A stretch of 64,000 nucleotides of DNA from Microbacterium thalli (GTDB lineage: Bacteria > Actinomycetota > Actinomycetes > Actinomycetales > Microbacteriaceae), in NCBI RefSeq assembly GCF_028737325.1, contig NZ_JAQZCH010000002.1, positions 868,001 to 932,000 of the forward strand, in the 5' to 3' direction. The notes beneath the pieces are model-generated. The model was not told the origin of the DNA. It ran no database searches and saw only the letters and a program-made list of their open reading frames with translations. The position numbers were made by a program, and so were the translations under genes. Position 1 is the stretch's first letter. Every line of letters begins with the position of its first letter. Below are positions 43,164 to 52,912 of the stretch, piece by piece.

Positions 43164-43893
43164 CCAGCGCCTCGGCCAGTGTGAAGGCGCCGGCGTAGAG
43201 CGCCTTGCCCACGATGGCCCCCTCGACGCCCAGCGGCACAAGCTCGCGCAGCGCGGCGATGTCGTCGAGGCTCGAGATGCCGCCCGAGGCGACGACCGGC
43301 TTCGGGGTGCGCGAGGTGATCTCGCGCAGCAGGTCGAGGTTGGGGCCCTGCAGGGTGCCGTCCTTCGTGACGTCGGTGACGACGTATCGGGTGCACCCGG
43401 CGTCCTCGAGGCGCTCGAGGACGTCCCACAGGTCGCCGCCGTCGCGGGTCCAGCCGCGCGCCGCGAGGGTCGTGCCGCGCACGTCGAGACCGACCGCGAT
43501 CGCATCACCGTACCGGCCGATGACGTCGGCGGCCCACTCCGGGTTCTCGAGAGCGGCGGTGCCGAGGTTGATGCGCGAGGCACCGCTCTCGAGCGCGGCC
43601 TCGAGGGTCGCGTCGTCGCGGATGCCGCCCGACAGCTCGATCTGGACGCCCTTGATCTGCTTGATGACCTTGCGCAGCACCGCGGTGTTGTTACCGCGGC
43701 CGAAGGCGGCGTCGAGGTCGACCAGGTGGATCCACTGCGCCCCCTGCTTCGCCCATGCCAGCGCGGCTTCGACCGGGTCGCCGTAGGTGGTCTCGCTGCC
43801 GGCCTCGCCCTGGGTCAGGCGTACGGCCTTGCCGCCGGCGACGTCGACAGCGGGGAGGAGGATCAGTTCGGGGGTGGACGCGAAGTCGTTCAT
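43147..43893 (-). CDS. priA: Bifunctional HisA/TrpF isomerase
   Basis: A 249-residue (beta/alpha)8 phosphate-binding isomerase. HisA-type catalytic Asp residues are in [13 protein letters not shown] and [15 protein letters not shown]; phosphate loops are SGGIRDD and [10 protein letters not shown]. In actinobacteria without trpF this enzyme (PriA) serves both histidine and tryptophan synthesis. ATG at 43893, just after an in-frame GTG, with GGAA 5 nt upstream. Confidence 0.93.
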   Translation of the reverse strand: MNDFASTPELILLPAVDVAGGKAVRLTQGEAGSETTYGDPVEAALAWAKQGAQWIHLVDLDAAFGRGNNTAVLRKVIKQIKGVQIELSGGIRDDATLEAALESGASRINLGTAALENPEWAADVIGRYGDAIAVGLDVRGTTLAARGWTRDGGDLWDVLERLEDAGCTRYVVTDVTKDGTLQGPNLDLLREITSRTPKPVVASGGISSLDDIAALRELVPLGVEGAIVGKALYAGAFTLAEALDVAGD

Positions 43894-43951
43894 CACATTC
43901 CAGATGGTGAGGGGAAGCGCACTCGTCCGTGCGAGGACGCCACGGAGGAGA

Positions 43952-44617
43952 CTAGTGGCGCGGCAGGGCGCCGATCCAATTGGAGAGCAGACGGATGCCG
44001 GCGTCCCCCGACTTCTCGGGGTGGAACTGGGTCGCCGACAGGGGGCCGTTCTCGACCGCGGCGAGGAACGGCGTGCCGTAGTCGCACCACGTCACGACCG
44101 GTTCGGCGAAGGGCTTCATCACCTCGAGGCTCCACTGCTGCGCGGCGTACGAGTGGACGAAGTAGAAGCGCTCGTCCTCGAGGCCGGCGAACAGGGTGGA
44201 GCCCTCCCCCGCCCGGACGGTGTTCCATCCCATGTGGGGCAGCACGGGCGCGTCGAGCTCGGTCACCGCGCCCGGCCACTGGCCGAGGCCCTCGGCGTCG
44301 TGCCCGCGCTCGACGCCGAGCTCGAACATCACCTGCATCCCGACGCAGATCCCCAGGACCGGACGACCGCCGGCGAGGCGCCGCTCGATGAGCTCGTCAC
44401 CCCGACTCGCGCGCAGCGCCGACATCACCGCACTGAAGGCCCCGACGCCGGGGACGAGCAGCCCATCGGCATCCTGGATGAGACCGCGGTCGGAGGTCAG
44501 CCGGACGTCCGCTCCCGCGGCCGAGAGCGCCTTGACCGCCGAGTGGACGTTGCCCGAGCCGTAGTCGAGAACGGCCACCAGCGGTGCGGTGCGACCGTCG
44601 TCCGACGCCTCGGTCAC
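43952..44617 (-). CDS. hisH: Imidazole glycerol phosphate synthase, glutaminase subunit
   Basis: A class I glutaminase passing ammonia to HisF. The nucleophile Cys is in [13 protein letters not shown] near residue 87 and the His-Glu pair is in [11 protein letters not shown]. 221 residues. GTG start overlapping the hisB stop by 4 nt. hisF is not in this window. Confidence 0.96.
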   Translation of the reverse strand: MTEASDDGRTAPLVAVLDYGSGNVHSAVKALSAAGADVRLTSDRGLIQDADGLLVPGVGAFSAVMSALRASRGDELIERRLAGGRPVLGICVGMQVMFELGVERGHDAEGLGQWPGAVTELDAPVLPHMGWNTVRAGEGSTLFAGLEDERFYFVHSYAAQQWSLEVMKPFAEPVVTWCDYGTPFLAAVENGPLSATQFHPEKSGDAGIRLLSNWIGALPRH

Positions 44618-45219
44618 AGCGCGCCCTTCGTACTGGGGATGCCCTGCACGAGCGGGTCGAGGGCCTTGGCCTGGCGGAACGCGCGAGCGAACGCCTTGTA
44701 CTCGGCCTCGGCGATGTGGTGCGGGTCGCGACCGCCGAGCACGCGGACATGCATCGTCAGCCCCGCGTTGAAGGCGATCGCCTCGAAAGTGTGACGCACG
44801 AGCGAGCCGGTGAAGTGCCCACCGATCAGGTGGTACTCGTACCCTTCGGGCTCACCCGTGTGCACGAGGTAAGGCCGACCCGAGATGTCGACGACGGCCT
44901 GCGCGAGCGCCTCGTCGAGCGGGATGAGCGCGTCGCCGTACCGCGAGATGCCCGACTTGTCGCCGAGGGCCGTGCGCAGCGCCTGACCGAGCACGATCGC
45001 GACGTCCTCGACGGTGTGGTGCGCGTCGATGTGCGTGTCGCCCGTCGCGCGCACCGTGAGGTCGGTCAGCGAGTGCTTCGCGAACGCGGTGAGGAGGTGG
45101 TCGAAGAACGGAACGGTCGTCTCGATCGTGCTGACGCCGGTGCCGTCGAGGTCGAGGTCGAGCTCGACCGACGACTCGCTCGTCGCGCGACGGATACGGG
45201 CCGTTCGGGAGCTGGTCAT
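44614..45219 (-). CDS. hisB: Imidazoleglycerol-phosphate dehydratase
   Basis: A monofunctional 201-residue dehydratase. Metal-binding His clusters are [16 protein letters not shown] and [28 protein letters not shown] is also conserved. Overlaps the hisC stop by 4 nt. It may also have its own promoter: TAGACT 7 nt before the ATG lies inside the end of hisC. Confidence 0.97.
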   Translation of the reverse strand: MTSSRTARIRRATSESSVELDLDLDGTGVSTIETTVPFFDHLLTAFAKHSLTDLTVRATGDTHIDAHHTVEDVAIVLGQALRTALGDKSGISRYGDALIPLDEALAQAVVDISGRPYLVHTGEPEGYEYHLIGGHFTGSLVRHTFEAIAFNAGLTMHVRVLGGRDPHHIAEAEYKAFARAFRQAKALDPLVQGIPSTKGAL

Positions 45220-46301
45220 GCCCTCGAGTCTATCGAGGCCAGGGCCTCGAGGAACGCGGTCGTTTCGTCCTCCGTGCCCGCCGTCACACGCAGCGAGTGC
45301 GGGATGCCGACGTCGCGGATGAGGATGCCGCGGTCGTAGAGCGCCTGCCACGTCGCGGCAGGATCGTCGACGCCGTCGAAGAGCACGAAGTTGGTCCAGC
45401 TCTCGTACGCCCGGTAGCCGAGCGCATCGAGCGTCGCCGACATCCGGTCGCGCTGCGAGACGATTTCGTCGACCATGCGCAGCATCGTCGACGAGTGCGA
45501 GAGCGCGGCAGTCGCCGCCGCCTGCGTGAGTGCGCTCAGGTGGTAGGGCAGGCGCACGAGGCGCAGCGCGTCGATCAGGGTCGGGTCGCCCGCCAGATAG
45601 CCGACGCGCGCGCCGGCGAAGGCGAAGGCCTTGCTCATCGTGCGCGAGACCACGAGCCGCGGACGCCCGCCGAGGAGCGTGATGGCCGAGGGTGATTCGC
45701 GGGGCGCGAACTCCTGATAGGCCTCGTCGACGATGACGATGCCGTCGCTGGCGGCGTACACCGCTTCGATCACATCGAGGCTGAGGGGCGTGCCGGTGGG
45801 GTTGTTCGGTGCGCACAGGAACACGACGTCGGGCCGCATCTCGGCGACCTGGGCCGCGGCGGATGCCGGGTCGAGCGCGAAGTCGGGGCCGCGCGTGCCG
45901 GTGAGGTAGCGGGCACCCGTCGCGCGCGTGAGGAGCGGGTACATCGAGTACGTCGGGCCGAACCCCATCGCCGTGCGGCCGGGTCCACCGAAAGCCTGCA
46001 GCAGGTGCTGGAGCACCTCGTTCGAGCCGTTGGCCGCCCAGATGCGATCGGCGGTGAGGCCGTGGCCGAGGTATTCGGCGAACGCCTCCCGCAGGTGCGT
46101 GAACTCCCGGTCGGGATAGCGGTTCACCTCGCGCAGAGCCCGCGCGATCGCGTCCAGGATGTCGTCCGCGACCTCTTCGGGAACCGGGTGGGTGTTCTCA
46201 TTCACATTCAGCGCGACCGGCAGCGGAGCCTGCGGCGCGCCGTAGGGGGTGAGGCCCCGCAGATCGTCTCTGAGGGGCAGATCATCCAGACTCGGGCTCA
46301 T
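45216..46301 (-). CDS. hisC: Histidinol-phosphate aminotransferase
   Basis: A PLP-dependent class II aminotransferase, about 361 residues. The PLP Lys is in [17 protein letters not shown] near residue 222; [13 protein letters not shown] and [12 protein letters not shown] are substrate and cofactor segments. The ATG at 46301 is preferred to the ATG at 46310 because TAGCAT (46314-46309) ends 7 nt upstream. First gene of the his cluster here; hisD is not adjacent. Confidence 0.95.
   Translation of the reverse strand: MSPSLDDLPLRDDLRGLTPYGAPQAPLPVALNVNENTHPVPEEVADDILDAIARALREVNRYPDREFTHLREAFAEYLGHGLTADRIWAANGSNEVLQHLLQAFGGPGRTAMGFGPTYSMYPLLTRATGARYLTGTRGPDFALDPASAAAQVAEMRPDVVFLCAPNNPTGTPLSLDVIEAVYAASDGIVIVDEAYQEFAPRESPSAITLLGGRPRLVVSRTMSKAFAFAGARVGYLAGDPTLIDALRLVRLPYHLSALTQAAATAALSHSSTMLRMVDEIVSQRDRMSATLDALGYRAYESWTNFVLFDGVDDPAATWQALYDRGILIRDVGIPHSLRVTAGTEDETTAFLEALASIDSRA
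45227..45232 (-). promoter_or_regulatory. Candidate internal -10 box for hisB
   Basis: TAGACT within the last codons of hisC, 7 nt before the hisB ATG. It is formed by codons ATA-GAC-TCG; ATA is a very rare Ile codon in such GC-rich genomes, which suggests the hexamer itself is selected. Confidence 0.45.
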
Positions 46302-46388
46302 CCCACCCATGCTAGGCGGCAGCGCAGAGAGGTGACGCCCCGTCGTCATTCGGGGCATTCGGGACAAGCGGCGACCTCAGCGTCATGT

Positions 46389-46420
46389 CATCGCTCCATC
46401 GCTCCATCGCTCCATCGCTC
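46389..46420. repeat. Tandem repeat, four copies of CATCGCTC
   Basis: Four exact 8-bp units in the gap between the LysM gene stop and hisC. Perfect repetition suggests a length-variable tract. Confidence 0.9.
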
Positions 46421-46441
46421 CGCGCGGTCATCTGCGCTCGG

Positions 46442-46801
46442 TCAGCTCTCGGTGGCGTACTCCGCCGGGATCGCGAGCGTCTGCCCGGCGTCGAGCTGGC
46501 CCGACCCGAGAGCGTTGAGGCGGATGATCGCGTCGACGACGTCGCGCGGGTCGGCCTGCGGGGCCACCTCTTCGGCGATCGTCCACAGCGAGTCACCGGA
46601 CATGACCGTGACAGAGGTGAACGACCCCTGGGGCGCTCCAGCCTCGGAGGATGCGAGCGCACCGCCGCCGGAGATGACCGCGATGCTGACGGCGACGACG
46701 GCCGGCAATGCGGTGACCGAGGCGAGCGCGCGGCGGCCGCGCCGCGTCAGACGCAGGCGCGTACGGGGTGACGGCGTGGGGCGGACATCGATGGTGGTCA
46801 T
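46442..46801 (-). CDS. LysM-domain membrane protein, candidate SOS cell-division suppressor
   Basis: A 119-residue protein: a basic N-terminus (RTRLRLTRRGRRALAS), one membrane helix (VTALPAVVAVSIAVISGGGAL) and a LysM domain (VTVMSGDSLWTIAEEVAPQADPR through LDAGQTLAIP) that binds peptidoglycan outside. The layout and its position divergent from lexA match YneA of Bacillus, DivS of Corynebacterium and Rv2719c/ChiZ of Mycobacterium, which delay division during the SOS response. Strong GGAGGAGA ribosome site. The shared SOS box is at 46876-46889. Confidence 0.88.
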   Translation of the reverse strand: MTTIDVRPTPSPRTRLRLTRRGRRALASVTALPAVVAVSIAVISGGGALASSEAGAPQGSFTSVTVMSGDSLWTIAEEVAPQADPRDVVDAIIRLNALGSGQLDAGQTLAIPAEYATES

Positions 46802-46875
46802 GGTCTCTCCTCCGGAGCGGTAAGAAGATTCGCGCCCGACCCTCGGCCGGGAGGGCCGGGTGCGAACTTCGTTTC

Positions 46876-46889
46876 CGAACGTATCTTCG
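46876..46889. promoter_or_regulatory. LexA binding site (SOS box) between LysM gene and lexA
   Basis: CGAACGTATCTTCG matches the actinobacterial consensus CGAACRNRTGTTYG at 13 of 14 positions. It lies 75 bp upstream of the LysM gene and 168 bp upstream of lexA. Confidence 0.75.
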
Positions 46890-47057
46890 ATATTGTGTGG
46901 TGTCAACCACTCGTCGAAATCGGAGACCGATCGAAGAGACACGCGGACGGTTCCGCGGCGTCTGCTGCGTATCGGGCTACGTTTTCGACAGCGAGAGCCC
47001 ACCACGAACCTCCGACATCGGGTCGGGGACGAGGCGCGACGACAGGAGACCGGCGGT

Positions 47058-47723
47058 ATGAGCGAGAAACCGCAGACGCGAAGACGCAAGAATCTGAGCG
47101 ACAAGCAGCTCGCGATCCTCGAGGTGATCCAGCGCGCCATCGCCCGCAACGGGTACCCGCCCAGCATGCGAGAGATCGGCGATGCCGTCGGCCTCAAGTC
47201 CCTGTCGAGCGTCACGCACCAGCTGAACCAGCTCGAGCTGAGCGGTTACCTCCGCCGCGACCCCGGCAAGACCCGCGCCATGGAGGTGTTGATCGACCTG
47301 CCCGGCACCGCGGCCGAGAATCCCGCCGACGCTGCGCCCGCCCTCGGCGACGCAGCACTGGTGCCCCTTGTCGGCCGCATCGCGGCGGGCGTGCCGATCA
47401 CGGCCGACCAGCAGGTCGAAGAGATCTTCCCCCTCCCCCGCCAGCTCGTGGGCAAGGGCGACCTGTTCATGCTCAATGTCGTCGGCGACTCGATGATCGA
47501 CGCCGCCATCTGCGACGGCGACTGGGTGGTCGTGCGGTCGCAGGCCACGGCCGACAACGGCGAGATCGTCGCGGCGATGCTCGACGGCGAGGCCACGGTC
47601 AAGACGCTCCGCCAGCGCGACGGCCACACCTGGCTGCTCCCCCGCAACTCGGCGTTCGAGCCGATCCTGGGCGACGACGCCGTCGTCCTCGGCAAGGTCG
47701 TTGCGGTCCTGCGAGCCGTCTGA
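47058..47723 (+). CDS. lexA: SOS repressor LexA
   Basis: A 221-residue repressor of the DNA-damage response that self-cleaves when RecA filaments form. N-terminal winged helix: [28 protein letters not shown]. Cleavage site Ala110-Gly111 in RIAAGVP; catalytic Ser145 in VGDSMID and Lys182 in VKTL. Ribosome site AGGAG. Divergent from the LysM gene over the SOS box, so it is autoregulated. Confidence 0.97.
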   Translation: MSEKPQTRRRKNLSDKQLAILEVIQRAIARNGYPPSMREIGDAVGLKSLSSVTHQLNQLELSGYLRRDPGKTRAMEVLIDLPGTAAENPADAAPALGDAALVPLVGRIAAGVPITADQQVEEIFPLPRQLVGKGDLFMLNVVGDSMIDAAICDGDWVVVRSQATADNGEIVAAMLDGEATVKTLRQRDGHTWLLPRNSAFEPILGDDAVVLGKVVAVLRAV

Positions 47724-47811
47724 GGCCACCGCCGGCGGGGTGTCCATGACTGTGGCGGGGCGACCCTCTCCCGCCGCGCCCGCCCCGGTGGTGCTCGCGT
47801 ACGGTGGCCTC

Positions 47812-49722
47812 ATGTCCTCGCAGCTGCCGTACGGTTCCTGGCCCTCGCCGCTCACCGCCGCATGGGCGAGCGCGTCGTCGCTCCGGCTCGACGGTGCCGC
47901 CTTCGTCGGTGACGAGATCTGGTGGGGAGAGTCGCTGCCCGACGAGGGCGGGCGCGTCGCCGTGCTGCGCCGCACGGCAGCCGGCGAGGTCGAGACGATG
48001 CTGCCGAGCCCGTGGAACGCCCGTTCGCGTGTGCACGAGTACGGCGGCGGTGCGTGGACGGTCACGGACGACGGCATCCTGTTCTTCGTCGACAAGGGCG
48101 ATCAGCGTGTGCGTCGGCTGCACCGCGGCGCACCCGAGGCGCTGACCCCGGAGGACGACGACACGAGCTACGGCGGTCTGCGCTGGCAGCACGGGACGCT
48201 GCTGGCCGTGCGTGAGCGCGCACGGGCGGGCGCGACCCCGGAGCGTCACATCGTGCGCATCGACCATGCCCCGGGCGGAGACGCGTCGGCGGATCGCATC
48301 ACCGTGCTCGCCGGCGGCAGCGACTTCGTCGCACAGCCGGCGATCTCACCCGACGGCGAACAGCTCGCCTGGGTCGCGTGGGACCACCCCGACATGCCCT
48401 GGGACCGCACCCGCATCCGGGTGACGCGCGTCGCGGACCCCTCGCACGTCCTCGACGTCACAGACGGCTCGACGGCCGCGCTCCAGCCCGAGTGGCTGCC
48501 CTCGGGCGAGCTTCTGCTGATCGACGAGCCCACGGGCCGCTGGAACCTCCACCGCGCGGATCCCACCGCGCCGACCCCGCCGCAACCGATCGCTCCCGCC
48601 GACGCCGACACCGGCGGCGGGCTCTGGGTGCTCGGGTCGCGATGGTACGCGCCGCTGGACGACGGCCGCATCCTCGCGGTACGCACGCACGGCGCGGACC
48701 AGCTCGTGCTCGTCGACCGTGAGGGCGGCGGCATCCCGCTCCCGTTCCCCGCGACCGCCCGGCTGCAGATCGAGGACGTCCGCGCCGGACGCGCCCTGGT
48801 CAGTGGTGCGGCCCCGGGCGCCTCGGGTCTGTGGATCGTGGATGTCGCCGACGGCGAGGTGACCGCGGTGCGAGGCGGCATGCCGGATGTCGACGATGTG
48901 TGGATCCCGCACGCGCGCCAGCTCACCGTCGAGGGACCCCACGGCCCCGTGCACGCGTTCGCGTACGCTCCGACGCACCCCGAGGTGACGGCGCCCGCGG
49001 GAGAGCTCCCGCCGTACCTCGTCTGGGTGCACGGCGGACCCACCGCTCACGTCGGCGGCACGGCAGACAGCAAGGTCGCCTTCTTCACCAGCCGGGGCAT
49101 CGGCGTGCTCGATGTCAACTACGGCGGATCGACGGGCTACGGTCGCTCCTACCGCGAACGCCTGAAGGGCCAGTGGGGCGTCGTGGACGTCGACGACGTC
49201 GCCGCCGCAGCCCGCGGTCTCGTCGACGACGGGCTCGCGGACAGCCGCCGCCTGGCCATCGAGGGGGGCTCGGCCGGCGGATGGACCGTGCTGGCCGCAC
49301 TGGTGGGCACCGACGTCTTCGGGGCCGGTGTGTCGCGCTACGGCGTCGGCGACGCGCGCGCCCTGGCCGCCGACACGCACGACTTCGAGGCGCGCTACCT
49401 CGACGGCCTGATCGGCCCGCTGCCCGAGGCCGAGCAGGTATACATCGAGCGTTCGCCGCTCAGTCGCCGCGAGCGCTTCCGCGTGCCGCTGCTGCTGCTG
49501 CAGGGTGACGAGGACGCCGTCGTGCCACCCGCGCAGGCCGAGGCGATCCGCGACGCCCTGGTCGCGCAGAACGTGCCCCACGCCTACGTGCTGTACGCGG
49601 GCGAAGGGCACGGCTTCCGCCGGAGCGAGACCATCGTGCACGCGCTCGAGGCCGAGCTGGCCTTCCTCGGCCAAGTGTTCGGGTTCGACACCCCGGGTGT
49701 CGCGCCGATCACGCTCGACTGA
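47812..49722 (+). CDS. Prolyl oligopeptidase-family (S9) peptidase
   Basis: A 636-residue cytoplasmic serine peptidase. The N-terminal beta-propeller (to about 370) gates access and contains repeats such as ISPDGEQLAWVAWD. The C-terminal alpha/beta hydrolase has Ser in EGGSAGGW, Asp in LQGDEDAVVPP and His in AGEGHGFR, as in S9C acylaminoacyl peptidases. ATG at 47812 supported by TACGGT (47800-47805) 6 nt upstream; an in-frame GTG further upstream overlaps lexA and is unlikely. Confidence 0.92.
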   Translation: MSSQLPYGSWPSPLTAAWASASSLRLDGAAFVGDEIWWGESLPDEGGRVAVLRRTAAGEVETMLPSPWNARSRVHEYGGGAWTVTDDGILFFVDKGDQRVRRLHRGAPEALTPEDDDTSYGGLRWQHGTLLAVRERARAGATPERHIVRIDHAPGGDASADRITVLAGGSDFVAQPAISPDGEQLAWVAWDHPDMPWDRTRIRVTRVADPSHVLDVTDGSTAALQPEWLPSGELLLIDEPTGRWNLHRADPTAPTPPQPIAPADADTGGGLWVLGSRWYAPLDDGRILAVRTHGADQLVLVDREGGGIPLPFPATARLQIEDVRAGRALVSGAAPGASGLWIVDVADGEVTAVRGGMPDVDDVWIPHARQLTVEGPHGPVHAFAYAPTHPEVTAPAGELPPYLVWVHGGPTAHVGGTADSKVAFFTSRGIGVLDVNYGGSTGYGRSYRERLKGQWGVVDVDDVAAAARGLVDDGLADSRRLAIEGGSAGGWTVLAALVGTDVFGAGVSRYGVGDARALAADTHDFEARYLDGLIGPLPEAEQVYIERSPLSRRERFRVPLLLLQGDEDAVVPPAQAEAIRDALVAQNVPHAYVLYAGEGHGFRRSETIVHALEAELAFLGQVFGFDTPGVAPITLD

Positions 49723-49730
49723 GCGAGCTG

Positions 49731-49763
49731 CCGCCGACGATCGGGGGAACCGACCGTCGGCGG
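49731..49763. terminator. Bidirectional terminator between S9 peptidase and hflX
   Basis: A 9-bp stem CCGCCGACG/CGTCGGCGG continuing as TCGG/CCGA after one mismatch, with a 5-nt loop, in the 44-nt gap between two convergent stop codons. Confidence 0.75.
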
Positions 49764-49766
49764 GGC

Positions 49767-51284
49767 TCAGACGGCGAAGGGCGCGAGCTCGGCCGCGAGG
49801 CGCTCCGAGACGTGAGCGTGCACCGCGGTGCCCGCCTCTTCGTGCGATGTGGCGACGATGTGCCCGCTCTCGTGGACGGCAGCCACGAGGTCACCGCGGT
49901 CGTACGGCACGAGTGCCCGCACCTCGACCGCGGGCAGCGGGAGGGCGTCCTCGATCGCGGCTCGCAGTTCGTCGACGCCCTCGCCCGTGCGCGACGACAC
50001 GAAGTGCGCCGTCGGCTCGAGACCGCGCAGCAGCAGGCGAGCATCGTCGTCGACCAGGTCGGCCTTGTTGAAGACGACCAGCTCGCGCGTGGCGCGCGCG
50101 CCGACATCGCCCATCACATCGCGGACCGTCGCGAGCTGTGCCGCCGGGTCGGGGTGCGATCCGTCGACCACGTGCACGATGACGTCGGCGCCCGAGACCT
50201 CTTCCAGGGTCGACCGGAACGCCTCGACGAGCTGATGCGGCAGGTTGCGCACGAACCCGACGGTGTCGGTCAGCGTGTAGACGCGGCCGTCGGCTGCCTC
50301 GGCGCGGCGTACCGTGGCGTCGAGCGTCGCGAACAGGGCGTTCTCGACGAGCACGCCGGCGCTGGTCAGGCGGTTGAGCAGGCTCGACTTGCCGGCGTTG
50401 GTGTAGCCGGCGATCGCGACCGAGGGGATCGTGTTGCGACGGCGCTCGGCGCGCTTGGCCTCGCGCGACGGGGCGAACTCGCGGATCTGCTTGCGCAGCA
50501 GCGCCATGCGCGTGCGGATGCGCCGACGATCGAGCTCGATCTTCGTCTCACCCGGTCCGCGCGACCCCATGCCCGCGCCGCCGGCGCCGACCTGGCCACC
50601 GGCCTGACGGCTCATGGACTCGCCCCAGCCGCGCAGGCGCGGCAGCAGGTACTCGAGCTGCGCGAGCTCGACCTGCGCCTTGCCCTCGCGGCTCTTGGCG
50701 TGCTGGCTGAAGATGTCGAGGATGACCGTGGTGCGATCGATCACCTTGACCTTCGCGACATCCTCGAGAGCGCGTCGCTGGCTCGGTGCCAGCTCCGTGT
50801 CGGCGATCACCGTGTCGGCGCCCACCGCGGCGACGAGGTCGCGCAGCTCGGCGGCCTTACCCCGGCCGATGTAGGTCGCCGGGTCGGGGTGCGGGCGGCG
50901 CTGGAGCACGCCGTCGAGCACGACCGCGCCGGCCGTCTCGGCGAGCGCGGCCAACTCGCGCAGCGAGTTCTCCGCGTCCTCCTGCGAACCCTGGGGGTAC
51001 ACGCCGACGAGCACGACGTTCTCGAGTCGCAGCTGGCGGTACTCGACCTCGGTGACGTCTTCGAGCTCCGTGGACAGTCCCGGCACACGCCGCAGTGCGG
51101 CACGCTCCTCGCGGTCCCACTGGTCGCCGTCGGTGTCGCCGTACGCGACCGTCGAAGCGTCCTGCAGCGCTTGCGCCGAACCGAAGACCCGGACGCCGGA
51201 GCGTGCCTCCGCGCTCGCGAGAACGCGATCGATCGGGTCCACCGCGATGTCGTCGTCGCCGTCGGGGGTGGTGGTGTGCGTCAT
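49767..51284 (-). CDS. hflX: Ribosome-associated GTPase HflX
   Basis: A 505-residue GTPase that splits stalled or heat-damaged ribosomes. Glycine-rich linker AGGQVGAGGAGMGSRGPGE near residue 225, then G1 GYTNAGKSSLLNRL near 295, G3 DTVGFVRNLPHQL and G4 NKADLV. An acidic N-terminal extension of about 60 residues precedes the HflX N-domain. Ribosome site AGAAGG. Divergent from the methyltransferase gene. Confidence 0.95.
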   Translation of the reverse strand: MTHTTTPDGDDDIAVDPIDRVLASAEARSGVRVFGSAQALQDASTVAYGDTDGDQWDREERAALRRVPGLSTELEDVTEVEYRQLRLENVVLVGVYPQGSQEDAENSLRELAALAETAGAVVLDGVLQRRPHPDPATYIGRGKAAELRDLVAAVGADTVIADTELAPSQRRALEDVAKVKVIDRTTVILDIFSQHAKSREGKAQVELAQLEYLLPRLRGWGESMSRQAGGQVGAGGAGMGSRGPGETKIELDRRRIRTRMALLRKQIREFAPSREAKRAERRRNTIPSVAIAGYTNAGKSSLLNRLTSAGVLVENALFATLDATVRRAEAADGRVYTLTDTVGFVRNLPHQLVEAFRSTLEEVSGADVIVHVVDGSHPDPAAQLATVRDVMGDVGARATRELVVFNKADLVDDDARLLLRGLEPTAHFVSSRTGEGVDELRAAIEDALPLPAVEVRALVPYDRGDLVAAVHESGHIVATSHEEAGTAVHAHVSERLAAELAPFAV

Positions 51285-51370
51285 ACCTTCTCTTCCCGGG
51301 ATGCCCGTGCCCGAGCATCCGTGAATTCTAGTCTCCCGCCGGTACGTCCGGCTCCGATACGCTCGGATGC

Positions 51371-52012
51371 ATGGGGAACGATCACTATTTCAGCGCGTCC
51401 CCGTCCAGCGAACAGAACCTCCGCCGCATCCGCGTGACCCTCGCGGGCCGCGACGTCGAAGTCATGACCGCGGGCGGGGTGTTCAGCCCTGACCACGTGG
51501 ACTCGGGCACGGGTGTTCTGCTGGCCAATACCCCGCCGGCACCGTCCGGTGGGGATTTCCTCGACCTCGGCTGCGGCTGGGGACCGATCTCGTTGTCGCT
51601 GGCGATGGAGTCGCCCCGCGCCACCGTCTGGGCCGTGGATGTGAACGAGCGGGCTCTCGACCTGGTGCGACGCAACGCCGCTGAATTGGGACTCGACAAC
51701 ATCAACGCCGTACTGCCCGACGATGTTCCCGACGACGTCGCATTCCGGACCATCCGCTCGAACCCGCCGATCCGCGTCGGCAAGAACGAGCTGCACGGGA
51801 TGCTGCGCCGATGGATCCCGCGCCTGTCGGAGCGCAGCGACGCGTGGCTCGTCGTGCAGCGCAACCTCGGATCGGACTCGCTGCAGCGCTGGCTCGCGGC
51901 GTCGTTCGACCGGGGCTACGCCGTTTCGCGGGCCGCCACCGGCCGGGGCTTCCGCGTCCTGCGGGTGCGCAAGCACGGCGTGCCGCCCACGGGAGCCATC
52001 GAGCTGCCCTGA
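51371..52012 (+). CDS. RsmC-like SAM-dependent methyltransferase
   Basis: A 213-residue class I methyltransferase. It opens DHYFSASPSSE as in RsmC/RlmG proteins; motif I is FLDLGCGWGPISLSLA and the N6/N2-guanine-type catalytic motif is SNPPIRVG. It corresponds to the C-terminal half of E. coli RsmC and probably methylates guanine in rRNA. TACGCT (51358-51363) lies 7 nt before the ATG. Confidence 0.9.
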   Translation: MGNDHYFSASPSSEQNLRRIRVTLAGRDVEVMTAGGVFSPDHVDSGTGVLLANTPPAPSGGDFLDLGCGWGPISLSLAMESPRATVWAVDVNERALDLVRRNAAELGLDNINAVLPDDVPDDVAFRTIRSNPPIRVGKNELHGMLRRWIPRLSERSDAWLVVQRNLGSDSLQRWLAASFDRGYAVSRAATGRGFRVLRVRKHGVPPTGAIELP

Positions 52013-52033
52013 CCCGCACCGCGTCGGCCGCCG

Positions 52034-52903
52034 TCAGTCGGCGAGGGTGACCTGTCCCGAGAACACCAGGGTCGCCGGGCCCGACAGCAGGACGTGCTCG
52101 CCGTCCGCCTGCGCCACGACACGCACCCCGAGGCGGCCGCCGGGGACGTCGACGGTCCAGCGATCCGGGGCGGCGGCTCCGGCCCAGTGCCGCACCGCGA
52201 GCGCCGACGCGGCCACGCCGGTCCCGCACGAAAGCGTCTCCCCCACCCCGCGCTCGAAGACACGCATGCGGAGCACTCCGGTCCCCGCCTGCACGAGCGG
52301 CTCGGCCGGTACGACGAACTCCACGTTCGCCCCCGCGGCCGGCTGCGGCTCGAGCACCGGCTGCACCGAGAGGTCCAGGCCTTCGAGCTCGGCCTCGCCG
52401 GCGAGGGCGACCACGACGTGCGGGTTTCCGACGTCGATCCCCTGTCCGGGGCGAGCGACACCGAGCCCGCGCGCCCGGACGAGGACGTCGCCGTCCTCGG
52501 CACGCCAGAGTCCGAGGTCGACCTCGAAGCCGTTCTCGGCGCGGGTGATCGTCTTGACGCCCGCGCGCGTGCCGATCCGCAGACCCGCGTCGAGCGAGGC
52601 GAGCCCGGCGTCGGCGAGGTAGCGGGCGAACACGCGCGTGCCGTTGCCGCACATCTCGGCCTTCGAGCCGTCGGCGTTGCGGTAGTCCATGAACCACTCG
52701 GCCCCGGCGGAAGCGGCATCCGCCCCTTCGGGGATCGCGGACGAGCGCACGACCCGCAGCAGACCGTCGGCACCGATGCCGACGTGACGGTCGCAGAGTG
52801 CGGCGATCTGAGCGTCGCTGAGCTCGAGCGCGCCATCCGGGTCGGCCAGGATCACGAAGTCGTTGCCGGTGCCGTGTCCCTTGGTGAACGCGAGAGTCGC
52901 CAT
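52034..52903 (-). CDS. dapF: Diaminopimelate epimerase
   Basis: Converts LL- to meso-diaminopimelate for lysine and peptidoglycan. The two catalytic Cys are in [10 protein letters not shown] and [12 protein letters not shown]. 289 residues. TAAGCT (52915-52910) ends 6 nt before the ATG, so it is probably transcribed separately from the miaB-miaA-GNAT genes and leaderless. Confidence 0.96.
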   Translation of the reverse strand: MATLAFTKGHGTGNDFVILADPDGALELSDAQIAALCDRHVGIGADGLLRVVRSSAIPEGADAASAGAEWFMDYRNADGSKAEMCGNGTRVFARYLADAGLASLDAGLRIGTRAGVKTITRAENGFEVDLGLWRAEDGDVLVRARGLGVARPGQGIDVGNPHVVVALAGEAELEGLDLSVQPVLEPQPAAGANVEFVVPAEPLVQAGTGVLRMRVFERGVGETLSCGTGVAASALAVRHWAGAAAPDRWTVDVPGGRLGVRVVAQADGEHVLLSGPATLVFSGQVTLAD

Positions 52904-52912
52904 GAGCCCAGC

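Noticed and set aside
46310..46441. Histidine leader peptide upstream of hisC
   Set aside because: Scanning the 130-nt gap on the minus strand gave no short ORF enriched in His codons.
47701..47811. Upstream GTG extension of the S9 peptidase
   Set aside because: It would overlap the end of lexA and add unconserved residues; the ATG at 47812 has a well-placed -10-like box.
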